This document shows positions 31,790 through 39,863 of a stretch of 41,924 bases of DNA, piece by piece. The position numbers were made by a program, and so were the translations under genes. The stretch covers positions 1 through 41,924 of the forward strand of contig CADASI010000005.1 of assembly GCA_902790525.1 (NCBI GenBank), in the 5' to 3' direction. This DNA comes from an uncultured Eubacteriales bacterium (GTDB lineage Bacteria > Bacillota > Clostridia > Christensenellales > Aristaeellaceae). The notes beneath the pieces are model-generated. The model was not told the origin of the DNA, ran no database searches, and saw only the letters and a list, made by a program, of their open reading frames with translations. Numbering within the stretch: position 1 is the stretch's first letter; each line of letters opens with the position of its first letter.

Positions 31790-33751
31790 ATGCAGGATCA
31801 CGAGCGCATACTGGTATGCGTGTCCGCTTCCCCCACCAACGCCGACGTGATCCGGCGGGCGGCGGCGCTGTCGAGGACGCTGGACGCGGAGCTCATCGCG
31901 CTGTACGTGGAGGACACTGAGGTCCGGGACGAGGCCCAGGCCCGCGCGGTCCACGAGCACCTGAGCCTGGCGGAGCGCCACGGGGCCATGCTGACCACCA
32001 TCTACGGCGACGACCCCGCCACGGCCATCGCGCAGTACGCCCGGGTCAGCGGCATCACGAAGATCGTGCTGGGCAAGAGCCCGGAGCGCCGCCATCCCTT
32101 CGCGCCGAAGGAGACGCTGATGTCGCGGTTGAACGAGCTGGCCCCCAGCGTGGAGATCGTCATCGTGCCCAACCAGCTCCCCGCGGAGTCCGGCTCCTTC
32201 CGGCTGTCGCGCCTGCTTCGGCGGGAGCGGCTCTCCCCCCTCGACCTCATCCGCACGGCGCTGATCCTCGCGGGCTGCACCGGCGTGGGCTTCCTGTTCG
32301 GCGCAGTGGGGCTGGCCATCACCAACGTGGTCTTGATCTACATCCTGGGCGTCATGGCGGTGGCGCTTCTGACCACCGGCTACCTGTACACGCTTCTGTC
32401 GTCGCTTCTGTCGGTACTGGTGTTCAATTTCTTCTTCACCGAGCCGTTCTACTCGCTGCGCTCCAGTCCGGACTACTTCGCCACCTTCGCGGTGATGTTC
32501 GCCGTGGCGCTGCTGTCGAGCTCCCTGACCAGCCGCATCAAGGCCCAGTCCATACAGTCGACCAACCGCGCCTACCAGACCGAGGTGCTGCTGTCCACCA
32601 GCCAGCTTCTGCAGAAGGCGGAGGACAAGCAGGCGATCCTCGAGGTGGTGCAGCGGCAGCTGAGCCGCCTGCTGGAGCACAGCGTGCTTTGCTACGACGC
32701 GACGAACGGGACCGTCGCCGACACCCCCACGATGTGCGCCGTCGAGCAGGACGGGGGCTTCGAGGGCATCGACCATGAAAGCGAGCTCGAGGTCGTCCGC
32801 TGGGTGGGCCGCAACGCCGTGCATGCGGGCAGCGCCACCCGCATGTTCCCCCAGGCGAAGTGCCTGTACATGGCCGTGCGCAGCGAGCGCACGGTGTGGG
32901 CGGTGATCGGCATACGCGCCGACTGCGCGCCCACCATCGACGAGTACCGCAAGAACCTGATGATCTCCATACTGGACCTGTGCGCGCTGGCCGTGGAAAA
33001 GGACCACATGACCCGCGAAAAGCAGCGCATGGAGGAGAGCGCCCGGCAGGAATCCCTGCGGGCGAACCTGCTTCGGTCCATCTCCCACGACCTGCGCACG
33101 CCGCTGACCAGCATCTCCGGAAACGCCGCGATCCTGATGGAGAACCTGGGCCAGCTCTCCCCGGAGAACTGCCGGCAGCTCTACGCCTCCATCTACGACG
33201 ACGCCATCTGGTTAAACGGCCTGGTGGAGAACCTGCTCACCATCACCCGCACCGAAAACGGCGTGATGAAGCTGAACCTCCAGACCGAGCTGGCGGCGGA
33301 CGCCGTGGAGGAGGCCCTGCGGCACATGGACCGCGACGCCTCGAAGCGGCGCGTGACGACGGACCTGCCGGAGGAGATGCTGATGGCGCGCATGGACGCG
33401 GGGCTGATCGTGCAGGTGCTGGTGAACCTTTTGAACAACGCGGTGAAGCACACGCCGGAGGGCTCCGGCATCACCGTCGGCGTCCGACGCAGGGGAGACA
33501 TGGTCTACCTCTGGGTGCAGGACGACGGCCCGGGCGTGCCCGCCGGGGACGAGGAGAAGGTGTTCGACATGTTCTACACCGGCGTGAAGCGCGGCCCGGA
33601 CAGCCGCCGCGGCATCGGGCTGGGGCTTGCGCTGTGCAGGTCCATCGTGCAGGCCCATGACGGCACGATCGGCGTGGAGAACATAATGCCCCACGGGGCG
33701 AAATTCTGGTTTACACTGCCCATTGCGGAGGTGGAAGGCTATGAACAATAA
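31790..33751 (+). CDS. kdpD: KdpD-like sensor histidine kinase lacking the N-terminal KdpD domain
   Basis: A 653-residue kinase. Residues 1-125 are a universal-stress-protein-like domain. Four close membrane helices (about 150-245, DUF4118) follow, then a GAF-like region (about 280-400), the phosphoacceptor His433 in ISHDLRTPLTS and an ATPase domain with NNAVKHTPEG, DDGPGVP and GIGLGLALC. Full KdpD is about 890 residues; here the first 210-residue KdpD domain with its Walker motif is missing, although the start is well defined by GGGAGG. It would sense K+ or osmotic state and phosphorylate the KdpE below. No kdpFABC genes are present; a Trk/Ktr channel follows instead. Confidence 0.93.
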   Translation: MQDHERILVCVSASPTNADVIRRAAALSRTLDAELIALYVEDTEVRDEAQARAVHEHLSLAERHGAMLTTIYGDDPATAIAQYARVSGITKIVLGKSPERRHPFAPKETLMSRLNELAPSVEIVIVPNQLPAESGSFRLSRLLRRERLSPLDLIRTALILAGCTGVGFLFGAVGLAITNVVLIYILGVMAVALLTTGYLYTLLSSLLSVLVFNFFFTEPFYSLRSSPDYFATFAVMFAVALLSSSLTSRIKAQSIQSTNRAYQTEVLLSTSQLLQKAEDKQAILEVVQRQLSRLLEHSVLCYDATNGTVADTPTMCAVEQDGGFEGIDHESELEVVRWVGRNAVHAGSATRMFPQAKCLYMAVRSERTVWAVIGIRADCAPTIDEYRKNLMISILDLCALAVEKDHMTREKQRMEESARQESLRANLLRSISHDLRTPLTSISGNAAILMENLGQLSPENCRQLYASIYDDAIWLNGLVENLLTITRTENGVMKLNLQTELAADAVEEALRHMDRDASKRRVTTDLPEEMLMARMDAGLIVQVLVNLLNNAVKHTPEGSGITVGVRRRGDMVYLWVQDDGPGVPAGDEEKVFDMFYTGVKRGPDSRRGIGLGLALCRSIVQAHDGTIGVENIMPHGAKFWFTLPIAEVEGYEQ

Positions 33752-34463
33752 ACCGTTGATACTGGTGGTCGAGGACGACGCGGCCGTGCGCAACCTGATG
33801 GCGGTGACCCTGGACACCCAGGGCTACCGCTACCACCTGGCCCGCAACGGCGCGGAGGCGCTGATCGAGGCCACCACGCACCAGCCCGCCGTGATGCTGT
33901 TGGACCTGGGTCTGCCGGACATGGAGGGCGTGGACATCATCCGCCGGGTGCGGGGCTGGACGGGCATGCCCATCATCGTGGTGTCCGCCCGGGGCGAGGA
34001 CACCGACAAGGTGGAGGCGCTGGACGCCGGCGCGGACGACTACCTCACCAAGCCCTTCTCGGTGGACGAGCTGCTGGCGCGGCTGCGAGTGGCGCTTCGG
34101 CGGGTGAACGCGGAGCCGACGCCCAACCAGGAGGACGCGGTGTATGAAAACGGCGCGCTGCGCATCGACTACGCCGCAGGCTGCGCCTTCATTGCCGAGC
34201 GGGAGATCCACCTGACCCCCATCGAGTACAAGCTGTTGTGCCTGCTGGCCCGCAACACCGGCAAGGTGCTGACCCACAACTACATCTTCAAGGAGATCTG
34301 GGGCAGCTACACCGCCTCGGACGTGGGCTCTTTGCGTGTGTTCATGGCGACGCTTCGCAAGAAGCTCCAGACCGGCGGGGGCGAGCAGCCCTACATCCAG
34401 ACCCACATCGGCATCGGCTACCGCATGCTCAAGCCGGAGGGCCGGGGAGAGGATGCGCTGTGA
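33741..34463 (+). CDS. kdpE: KdpE-like response regulator
   Basis: A 240-residue OmpR-type regulator. The receiver has Asp55 in LLDLGLPD, the EDD acid pocket at 11-13 and Lys in LTKPF. The winged-helix domain has HLTPIEYKLLCLLARNTGKVLTH and RVFMATLRKKL. Its ATG overlaps the end of kdpD by 11 bases, with GGAGG inside kdpD, and its stop overlaps the transporter start. The most likely target is this operon. Confidence 0.95.
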   Translation: MNNKPLILVVEDDAAVRNLMAVTLDTQGYRYHLARNGAEALIEATTHQPAVMLLDLGLPDMEGVDIIRRVRGWTGMPIIVVSARGEDTDKVEALDAGADDYLTKPFSVDELLARLRVALRRVNAEPTPNQEDAVYENGALRIDYAAGCAFIAEREIHLTPIEYKLLCLLARNTGKVLTHNYIFKEIWGSYTASDVGSLRVFMATLRKKLQTGGGEQPYIQTHIGIGYRMLKPEGRGEDAL

Positions 34464-35785
34464 TCGCCCGCATCAGGGCCCGGGACCGGATGGGCCAGCC
34501 CGAGGAATGGCTGGTGTTCGGCTTTCTTCTCGTGATATTGCTGGGCGCGGCGCTCTTGTCGCTGCCCGTCGCGGCGCGGGACGGCCACAGCATCGGCCTG
34601 TTCGACGGCCTGTTCACGGCGGCCTCCGCGGTGTGCGTGACCGGGCTGGTGGCGGTGGACACCGGCGCCACCTTCGCCCCCTTCGGTCAGCTCGTGCTGC
34701 TCGTGCTCATACAGGTGGGCGGGCTGGGGTTCATGGTGTTCGCCACCATGATACTGGTGATGCTGGGCCGCAAGATCTCCATCAAGGGCCGCATGCTGAT
34801 CCGCGAATCCATGAACGGCTCCTCGCTGACCGATCTGGGCGGGCTCACGCGGCTCTACCTTTTGCTGGCGCTGGGCATCGAGCTCGTCGGCGCGGCGCTG
34901 CTCGCCCTGCGGTTCGTGCCGCTGTACGGCGTCAAAAAGGGGCTGTGGTACGCGCTGTTTCACGCCGTCAGCGCTTTCTGCAACGCGGGCTTTGACCTGT
35001 TCGGGGGTTTTTCCAGCCTGACCGCCCACGCCCGCGACCCGCTGGTGCTGCTGACCGTCGCGGCACTGATCGTGCTGGGCGGGCTGGGCTTTGCCGTGAT
35101 CCTGGAAACCCTGCGCAACCGGCAGGGCTTTCGCGCCATGTCGCTGCACGCCCGCATCGTGCTGACCTTCACCCCGGCGCTGCTGCTCGCGGGCACGGCC
35201 TACTTCATGCTGGTCGAGCGCATGGACGCCTTAAACGCCCTGTTTCAGTCCGTCACGCTGCGCACGGCAGGCTTCAACACCGTGGACCTGTCCGCCATGA
35301 AGGACGGCTCCAAGCTGTTTTCCACCATGCTGATGGCCATCGGCGCGTCCCCGGCCTCCACCGGCGGCGGCATGAAGACCACCACCGTGGCGGTGGTGGC
35401 CATGCTGATACTGAGCGTCGTGAAGGGCGACAGCGAGGTCAACGCCGCCCGCCGCCGACTGTCCGGCGACGTCGTGCGCCGCGCGCTGGTGGTGGTGACG
35501 CTGTTCCTCGCCACGCTGACCCTGGGCACGCTGGCCGTGACGCTCATCGAGGACGGCCGGTTCACGCTGGCCGACCTGCTGTTCGAGTGCGCCAGCGCCA
35601 TGGGCACCGTGGGCGTCTCCGCCGTCGGCACGCCGAACCTCACCGCTGCCAGCCGCGCCGTGCTGATCCCCATGATGTTCCTCGGGCGCGTAGGCCCGCT
35701 GACGCTGGCCGTGGCCGTCGCCCGCCGACAGGGGCGGGTCCGGGGACCGTCGAAGTACCCGGAGGAGAAGATCATGATCGGGTAA
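34460..35785 (+). CDS. Trk/Ktr-type K+ transporter membrane subunit
   Basis: A 441-residue membrane protein with the four pore repeats of the TrkH/KtrB family; the filter-loop segments are SAVCVTGL, SAFCNAGF, TLRTAGFNT and AMGTVGVSA. GASPASTGGGMKTTT is the gating loop region. The length fits KtrB more than TrkH. It begins with GTG overlapping the kdpE stop (GTGA), with GGAGAGG upstream. The cytoplasmic NAD/ATP-binding partner (KtrA/TrkA) is not in the window; the repeat at 35801 begins 16 bases after the stop. Confidence 0.92.
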   Translation: MIARIRARDRMGQPEEWLVFGFLLVILLGAALLSLPVAARDGHSIGLFDGLFTAASAVCVTGLVAVDTGATFAPFGQLVLLVLIQVGGLGFMVFATMILVMLGRKISIKGRMLIRESMNGSSLTDLGGLTRLYLLLALGIELVGAALLALRFVPLYGVKKGLWYALFHAVSAFCNAGFDLFGGFSSLTAHARDPLVLLTVAALIVLGGLGFAVILETLRNRQGFRAMSLHARIVLTFTPALLLAGTAYFMLVERMDALNALFQSVTLRTAGFNTVDLSAMKDGSKLFSTMLMAIGASPASTGGGMKTTTVAVVAMLILSVVKGDSEVNAARRRLSGDVVRRALVVVTLFLATLTLGTLAVTLIEDGRFTLADLLFECASAMGTVGVSAVGTPNLTAASRAVLIPMMFLGRVGPLTLAVAVARRQGRVRGPSKYPEEKIMIG

Positions 35786-35800
35786 AAAACACAGGGACGA

Positions 35801-35963
35801 AAGGGACTGTCTCAAAACGCATATAGATACATGAGACATGCGTAGGGGCGCCGATGCGGCGCCCGCCCAAGCAGAATCCATGGTTCCGTCCGGGCGGGCG
35901 GCGCATCGCCGCCCCTACAACATGCACACACTTGTATGATTATGCGTTTTGAGACAGCCCCTT
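35801..35963. repeat. MITE-like element with GGGCTGTCTCAAAACG inverted ends
   Basis: Ends of 23 bases, 35801-35823 and 35941-35963, are inverted copies with one mismatch; their core is CTGTCTCAAAACGCATA. Nested inside is a GC-rich palindrome, 35843-35918, bounded by TAGGGGCG and CGCCCCTA and related to 28914-28990. It has no coding capacity. It supplies the last codons and stop of queH on the minus strand. I see no clear target duplication. Confidence 0.85.
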
Positions 35964-36578
35964 CTTGTAATCCCTTCTCCTGGAAAACACGCATCCGCAG
36001 TAGTCCTGCCGGTAGAGGCCGTAGAGCTCCGACAGCTCGCAGGAGCGCTTATAGCCGTTTTTCTTTTTGAAATCGCAGGGCAGCCAGGGCACGCCCGCGC
36101 CGGCGGACAGCTCCAGGCCGATAAAGTTGATCAGCTGCGCGTCCTTCAGCGGGCTGATGGTGAGGGTGGTGGTGAAGTAGTCGTCGCCCCGCGCGGCGGC
36201 CAGCTTCGCCGTCTCCGCAAGCCGGAGCCGGAAGCACCTTTCGCACCGCGCGCCGCCCTCGGGGTCGTCCTCGTGGCCGCGCACGGCGTCGTAGAACACC
36301 TGCGGGTCGTAGGCCCCCCGGATGACCTCGATGCGGCCCTCGTGGGGCAGCGCCTCTGCAAGCCGGATCTGCTCGGCCACCCGGTGCTCGAACTCCTCCG
36401 CCGGGGCGATGTTGGGGTTGTAGTAGAACACGGCGATGTCGAAGGCGCGGTTCAGGTACTCCAGCACATAGCTGGAGCACGGCGCGCAACAGCTGTGCAG
36501 CAGTAGCCGCGGCCGCCTGCCGGAATCCGCGATCTTTTTAAGCTCCCTGTCCAGTTCGATCTGATAGTTTGTCTTCAT
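35940..36578 (-). CDS. queH: Epoxyqueuosine reductase QueH
   Basis: A 212-residue Fe-S enzyme for the last step of queuosine synthesis. LLLHSCCAPCSSYVLEYL provides the Cys-Cys and CxxC ligands, GARCERCFRLRL the second pair, and QDYCGCVFS lies near the C-terminus. The family normally ends soon after YCGCVFS; here the last eight codons (KKGLSQNA) and the stop come from the repeat element, so its original end was probably replaced. The function should be unaffected. The promoter is at 36614-36642. Confidence 0.93.
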   Translation of the reverse strand: MKTNYQIELDRELKKIADSGRRPRLLLHSCCAPCSSYVLEYLNRAFDIAVFYYNPNIAPAEEFEHRVAEQIRLAEALPHEGRIEVIRGAYDPQVFYDAVRGHEDDPEGGARCERCFRLRLAETAKLAAARGDDYFTTTLTISPLKDAQLINFIGLELSAGAGVPWLPCDFKKKNGYKRSCELSELYGLYRQDYCGCVFSRRRDYKKGLSQNA

Positions 36579-36613
36579 GGCGTAAAAACCGCTCCCCTCT
36601 CGTCATCGCCCCT

Positions 36614-36642
36614 ATGATACCACATACCGTGCGGGAATGCAA
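36614..36642 (-). promoter_or_regulatory. Promoter of queH
   Basis: On the minus strand TTGCAT (36642-36637) and TATCAT (36619-36614) are spaced by 17 bases, with an extended -10 TGGTATCAT. Confidence 0.7.
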
Positions 36643-36746
36643 TTCCCCGCCCTTCCGCCGTCGTTTAAATCGGATTTAACCGTTCCTTGCTGATTCCGAC
36701 ACGCTCCCGGTCTTATAATATAGGATGGAAAAAAGGAGCTGATACC

Positions 36747-37409
36747 ATGTATAGCATCGTGGATCTCTACGACCTGGACCACACCCTGGCGAAGGACTAC
36801 CTCTCCCGGTTCACGTATCCGTGGGAGGCGCTCAAGGGCATCAAGGAGATGATCCTCAATCTGGGCAAAACCCTGGACCCCTCGGAGTACGACGAGGTCT
36901 CCGAAAACGTGTGGGTGCACAGGACCGCGAAGGTGTTCCCCTCGGCCTACCTCGGCGCGCCCTGCATCATCGGGCCCAACACGGAGGTGCGGCACTGTGC
37001 CTTCATCCGCGGCTCGGCGCTGGTGGGCGCGGACTGCGTGGTGGGCAATTCCTGTGAGCTCAAGAACGTGATACTGTTCGACCACGTGCAGACCCCCCAC
37101 TACAACTACGTGGGCGACTCCATACTGGGCTATTGCTCCCACATGGGCGCGGGGTCCATCACCTCGAACGTGCGCTCGGACAAGAAGCTGGTGGTGGTGC
37201 ACGCCCCCGAGGGCGGCATCGAGACCGGCATCAAGAAGTTCGGCGCCATGCTGGGCGACTACGTGGAGTGCGGCTGCAATTCGGTTTTGAACCCGGGCAC
37301 CGTGGTGGGCCGCCACAGCAACATCTATCCCACCTCCTGCGTGCGCGGGGTGGTGCCGGAGCACAGCATCTACAAGAACAGCGGCGAGATCGTCGCCAAA
37401 CAGGACTGA
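36747..37409 (+). CDS. Left-handed beta-helix acyltransferase, GlmU-like C-terminal type
   Basis: A 220-residue protein whose middle (about 60-200) is a hexapeptide-repeat beta helix: VFPSAYLGAPCIIGPNTEVRHCAFIRGSALVGADCVVG and AMLGDYVECGCNSVLNPGTVVG. Similar proteins are often labelled UDP-N-acetylglucosamine pyrophosphorylase, but the uridyltransferase domain is absent, so acetylation of an amino-sugar phosphate is more likely. Next to nagB and glmM it fits a UDP-GlcNAc supply unit. AAAGGAG precedes the ATG at 36747. TATAAT at 36714-36719 is a probable -10, but the -35 is poor. Confidence 0.83.
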   Translation: MYSIVDLYDLDHTLAKDYLSRFTYPWEALKGIKEMILNLGKTLDPSEYDEVSENVWVHRTAKVFPSAYLGAPCIIGPNTEVRHCAFIRGSALVGADCVVGNSCELKNVILFDHVQTPHYNYVGDSILGYCSHMGAGSITSNVRSDKKLVVVHAPEGGIETGIKKFGAMLGDYVECGCNSVLNPGTVVGRHSNIYPTSCVRGVVPEHSIYKNSGEIVAKQD

Positions 37410-37433
37410 ATCGATAAAAGGAGAGATTGGACC

Positions 37434-38173
37434 ATGCGAGTCGTCATTCAGGAAAACTACGAGAAGATGTGCAAGTGGGCCGCCAACTACATCGCGGCGA
37501 AGATCAACGCCCATCCCGCCGATAAGCCCTTCGTGCTGGGCCTGCCCACCGGCTCCTCGCCCATCGGCGTGTACAGGGAGCTGGCCAGGATGAACCACGC
37601 CGGCGAGGTATCCTTTGCCAACGTCGTCACCTTCAACATGGACGAGTACCTGGGCCTGCCCCGCGAGCATGACCAGTCCTACTGGTACTTCATGCACGAC
37701 AACTTCTTCAACCACCTGGTGGACATGAAGCCGGAGAACATCAACATCCTCAACGGCATGTGCGCGGACCCCGAGGCCGAGTGCGCGGCCTACGAGGCCA
37801 AGATCGCCTCCTACGGCGGCATCGACCTGTTCATGGGCGGCATCGGCGTGGACGGCCACCTGGCCTTCAACGAGCCCTTCACCTCCCTGACCAGCCGCAC
37901 CGGCGTGATCCCGAGAAGGTGCCCGCCAAGGCGCTGTCCGTGGGCATCGCCACCGTCACCGACTCCAAGGAGGTGCTGATCCTCATCAACGGCCACAACA
38001 AGGCCCGGGCGCTGGCGGCCTCCGTCGAGGGCGGCGTCAGCCAGAAGTGGACCTGCTCCGCGCTGCAGATGCACCCCGCCGCCATCATCGCCTGCGACGA
38101 GCCGGCCTGCGGCGAGCTGACCGTGGACACCTACAAGTATTTCCTGGACATCGAGAAGGCCGAGAGGCTGTAA
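37434..38173 (+). pseudogene. nagB: Glucosamine-6-phosphate deaminase, deletion and frameshift
   Basis: The first frame (37434 to about 37910) gives a normal NagB N-terminus: [44 protein letters not shown] and TSLTSRT. After SRTGVI the frame fails. A second frame resumes at [16 protein letters not shown] and runs to the normal C-terminus (INGHNKARALAA, DEPACGELTV, KYFLDIEKAERL) and stop at 38173. Compared with E. coli NagB, 23 residues expected between SRT and VP-AL are reduced to 17 bases, so 52 bases are missing, which accounts exactly for the shift. The missing part includes the phosphate-binding ANSRFF region. It could be a true recent deletion or an assembly error. A product read only in frame one would be 181 residues and inactive. 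Confidence 0.88.
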
Positions 38174-38185
38174 TGAGGTAACGAT

Positions 38186-39574
38186 ATGGGCAAATATTTC
38201 GGCACCGACGGCTTCCGGGGCGAGGCCAACATCAACCTGACCGCGGACCACGCCTATCAGGTGGGCCGCTTCCTGGGCTGGTATTACAGCCAGCAGCGCA
38301 AGTTCTCGGGCAACCGCGAGCGCGCGCAGATCGTCATCGGCAAGGACACCCGCCGCTCCTCCTACATGTTCGAGTACGCGCTGATCGCCGGCCTGACCGC
38401 CTCCGGCGCGGACGCCTACATGCTGCACGTCACCACCACGCCCAGCGTGGCCTGGGTGACCCATGCGGACGAGTTCGACTGCGGCATCATGATCTCCGCC
38501 TCCCACAACCCCTACTACGACAACGGCATCAAGCTGCTGAACGGCCACGGCGAGAAGATGGGCGAGGACACCATCAAGCTGATCGAGGACTACCTGGACG
38601 GCAATCTCAACGTGTTCGGCCAGCAGGTGAAGGAGCTGCCCTTCGCCACCAAGGAGAACATCGGCCAGACGGTGGACTACGTCAGCGGCCGCAACCGCTA
38701 CGTGGGCTACCTGATCAGCCACGGCCTGTACAGCTTCCGCGGCCTGCGCATCGGCCTGGACTGCGCCAACGGCGCCTCCTGGATGATCGCCAAGGCGGTG
38801 TTCGAGGCCCTGGGCGCACGCACCTACGTGATGGGCGCGGAACCCAACGGCCTGAACATCAACAACGGCGTGGGCTCCACCCACATCGAGGCGCTCCAGC
38901 AGTTCGTGCTGGACAACAAGCTGGACGCGGGCTTCGCCTACGACGGCGACGCCGACCGCTGCCTGTGCGTGGACGAGAAGGGCGACGTGCTCACCGGCGA
39001 CCACATCATGTTCGCCTACGCCTGCTACATGCAGGACCGCGGCAAGCTGGTGGACAAGCCCGTGGTGACCACCGTCATGAGCAACTTCGGCCTGTTCAAG
39101 GCGCTTAACGAGCGCGGCATCGACTGCGTGAAGACCAAGGTGGGCGACAAGTACGTCTACGAGTACATGACCACCCACGGCTGCCGCCTGGGCGGCGAGC
39201 AGTCCGGCCACATCATCTTCTCCAAGTACGCCACCACCGGCGACGGCATACTGACCTCCCTCAAGATGATGGAGTGCATGCTGGCCCGCAAGAAGAAGAT
39301 GAGCGAGCTGTGCGAGGGCTTCCAGATGTACCCGCAGGAGCTCATCAACGTCCGGGTCTACGACAAGACCGAGGCCCAGAACGACCCCGACGTGCAGGCC
39401 GCCGTCAAGGCCGTGGCCGAGCAGCTCGGCGAGACCGGCCGCATACTCGTGCGCGAGTCCGGCACCGAACCCGTGGTGCGCGTGATGGTCGAGGCCGAGT
39501 CCGACGACCTCTGCCTCGAGCTCTGTAACCGCGTCGTGGACGTCATCAAGGCCAAGGGACACGCCGTGAAGTAA
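38186..39574 (+). CDS. glmM: Phosphoglucosamine mutase
   Basis: A 462-residue mutase that turns glucosamine-6-phosphate into glucosamine-1-phosphate for UDP-GlcNAc and wall synthesis. FGTDGFRG is the N-terminal motif, the phosphoserine is Ser106 in SASHNPYYDNGIK, the metal loop is DGDADRC, the sugar loop is GEQSGH and the phosphate loop is RESGTEPVVRVM. It is 12 bases after nagB and ends at a strong terminator. Its substrate is the one a working NagB would remove. Confidence 0.96.
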   Translation: MGKYFGTDGFRGEANINLTADHAYQVGRFLGWYYSQQRKFSGNRERAQIVIGKDTRRSSYMFEYALIAGLTASGADAYMLHVTTTPSVAWVTHADEFDCGIMISASHNPYYDNGIKLLNGHGEKMGEDTIKLIEDYLDGNLNVFGQQVKELPFATKENIGQTVDYVSGRNRYVGYLISHGLYSFRGLRIGLDCANGASWMIAKAVFEALGARTYVMGAEPNGLNINNGVGSTHIEALQQFVLDNKLDAGFAYDGDADRCLCVDEKGDVLTGDHIMFAYACYMQDRGKLVDKPVVTTVMSNFGLFKALNERGIDCVKTKVGDKYVYEYMTTHGCRLGGEQSGHIIFSKYATTGDGILTSLKMMECMLARKKKMSELCEGFQMYPQELINVRVYDKTEAQNDPDVQAAVKAVAEQLGETGRILVRESGTEPVVRVMVEAESDDLCLELCNRVVDVIKAKGHAVK

Positions 39575-39583
39575 CTACCCTGC

Positions 39584-39619
39584 AAAAATCTCCGCCGCTT
39601 GTGCGCGGCGGGGATTTTT
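39584..39619 (+). terminator. Terminator after glmM
   Basis: The stem pairs AAAAATCTCCGCCGC (39584-39598) with GCGGCGGGGATTTTT (39605-39619) around TTGTGC, with one G-T pair. It starts 9 bases after the stop. Confidence 0.93.
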
Positions 39620-39633
39620 CTTTTCGGAGATGA

Positions 39634-39662
39634 GTGACAATATTTGTGAGGTATGGTATAAT
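39634..39662 (+). promoter_or_regulatory. Promoter of the HAD/TTD14-like genes
   Basis: GTGACA (39634-39639) and TATAAT (39657-39662) are spaced by 17 bases, with an extended -10 TGGTATAAT. Repeat copy 3 starts two bases downstream, so it would be transcribed as the leader. Confidence 0.75.
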
Positions 39663-39663
39663 G

Positions 39664-39840
39664 TAATTAGGAATTAGGAGTTGGGAATTGGGAATTCATG
39701 TTGAAATCCTTCGGATTTCTTCGATTTAACTGGATTTCGTGCATCGTATACTCGATGATTATTCCCTAAAATCAAGCAAATCCGTCAGGATTTGTACCGC
39801 CATTTCCAATTCCCAATTCCCAATTTCCAATTTCCAATTC
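39664..39840 (+). repeat. AATT-arm repeat element, copy 3
   Basis: The left arm is AATTAGGAATTAGGAGTTGGG and onwards; the right arm the inverse, with CCAATTCCCAATTCCCAA repeated. The core has AAATCCTTCGGATTTCTTCG on the left and CAAATCCGTCAGGATTTG then TACCGCCATT on the right, matching copy 1. The middle of the core differs. It lies in the predicted 5' leader of the HAD gene, ending 23 bases before its ATG. Confidence 0.87.
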
Positions 39841-39863
39841 AAACGTTTACAGGAGCCACCCCC

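Noticed and set aside
35801-35963. A full insertion sequence
   Set aside because: At 163 bases with no transposase frame it can only be a non-autonomous element.
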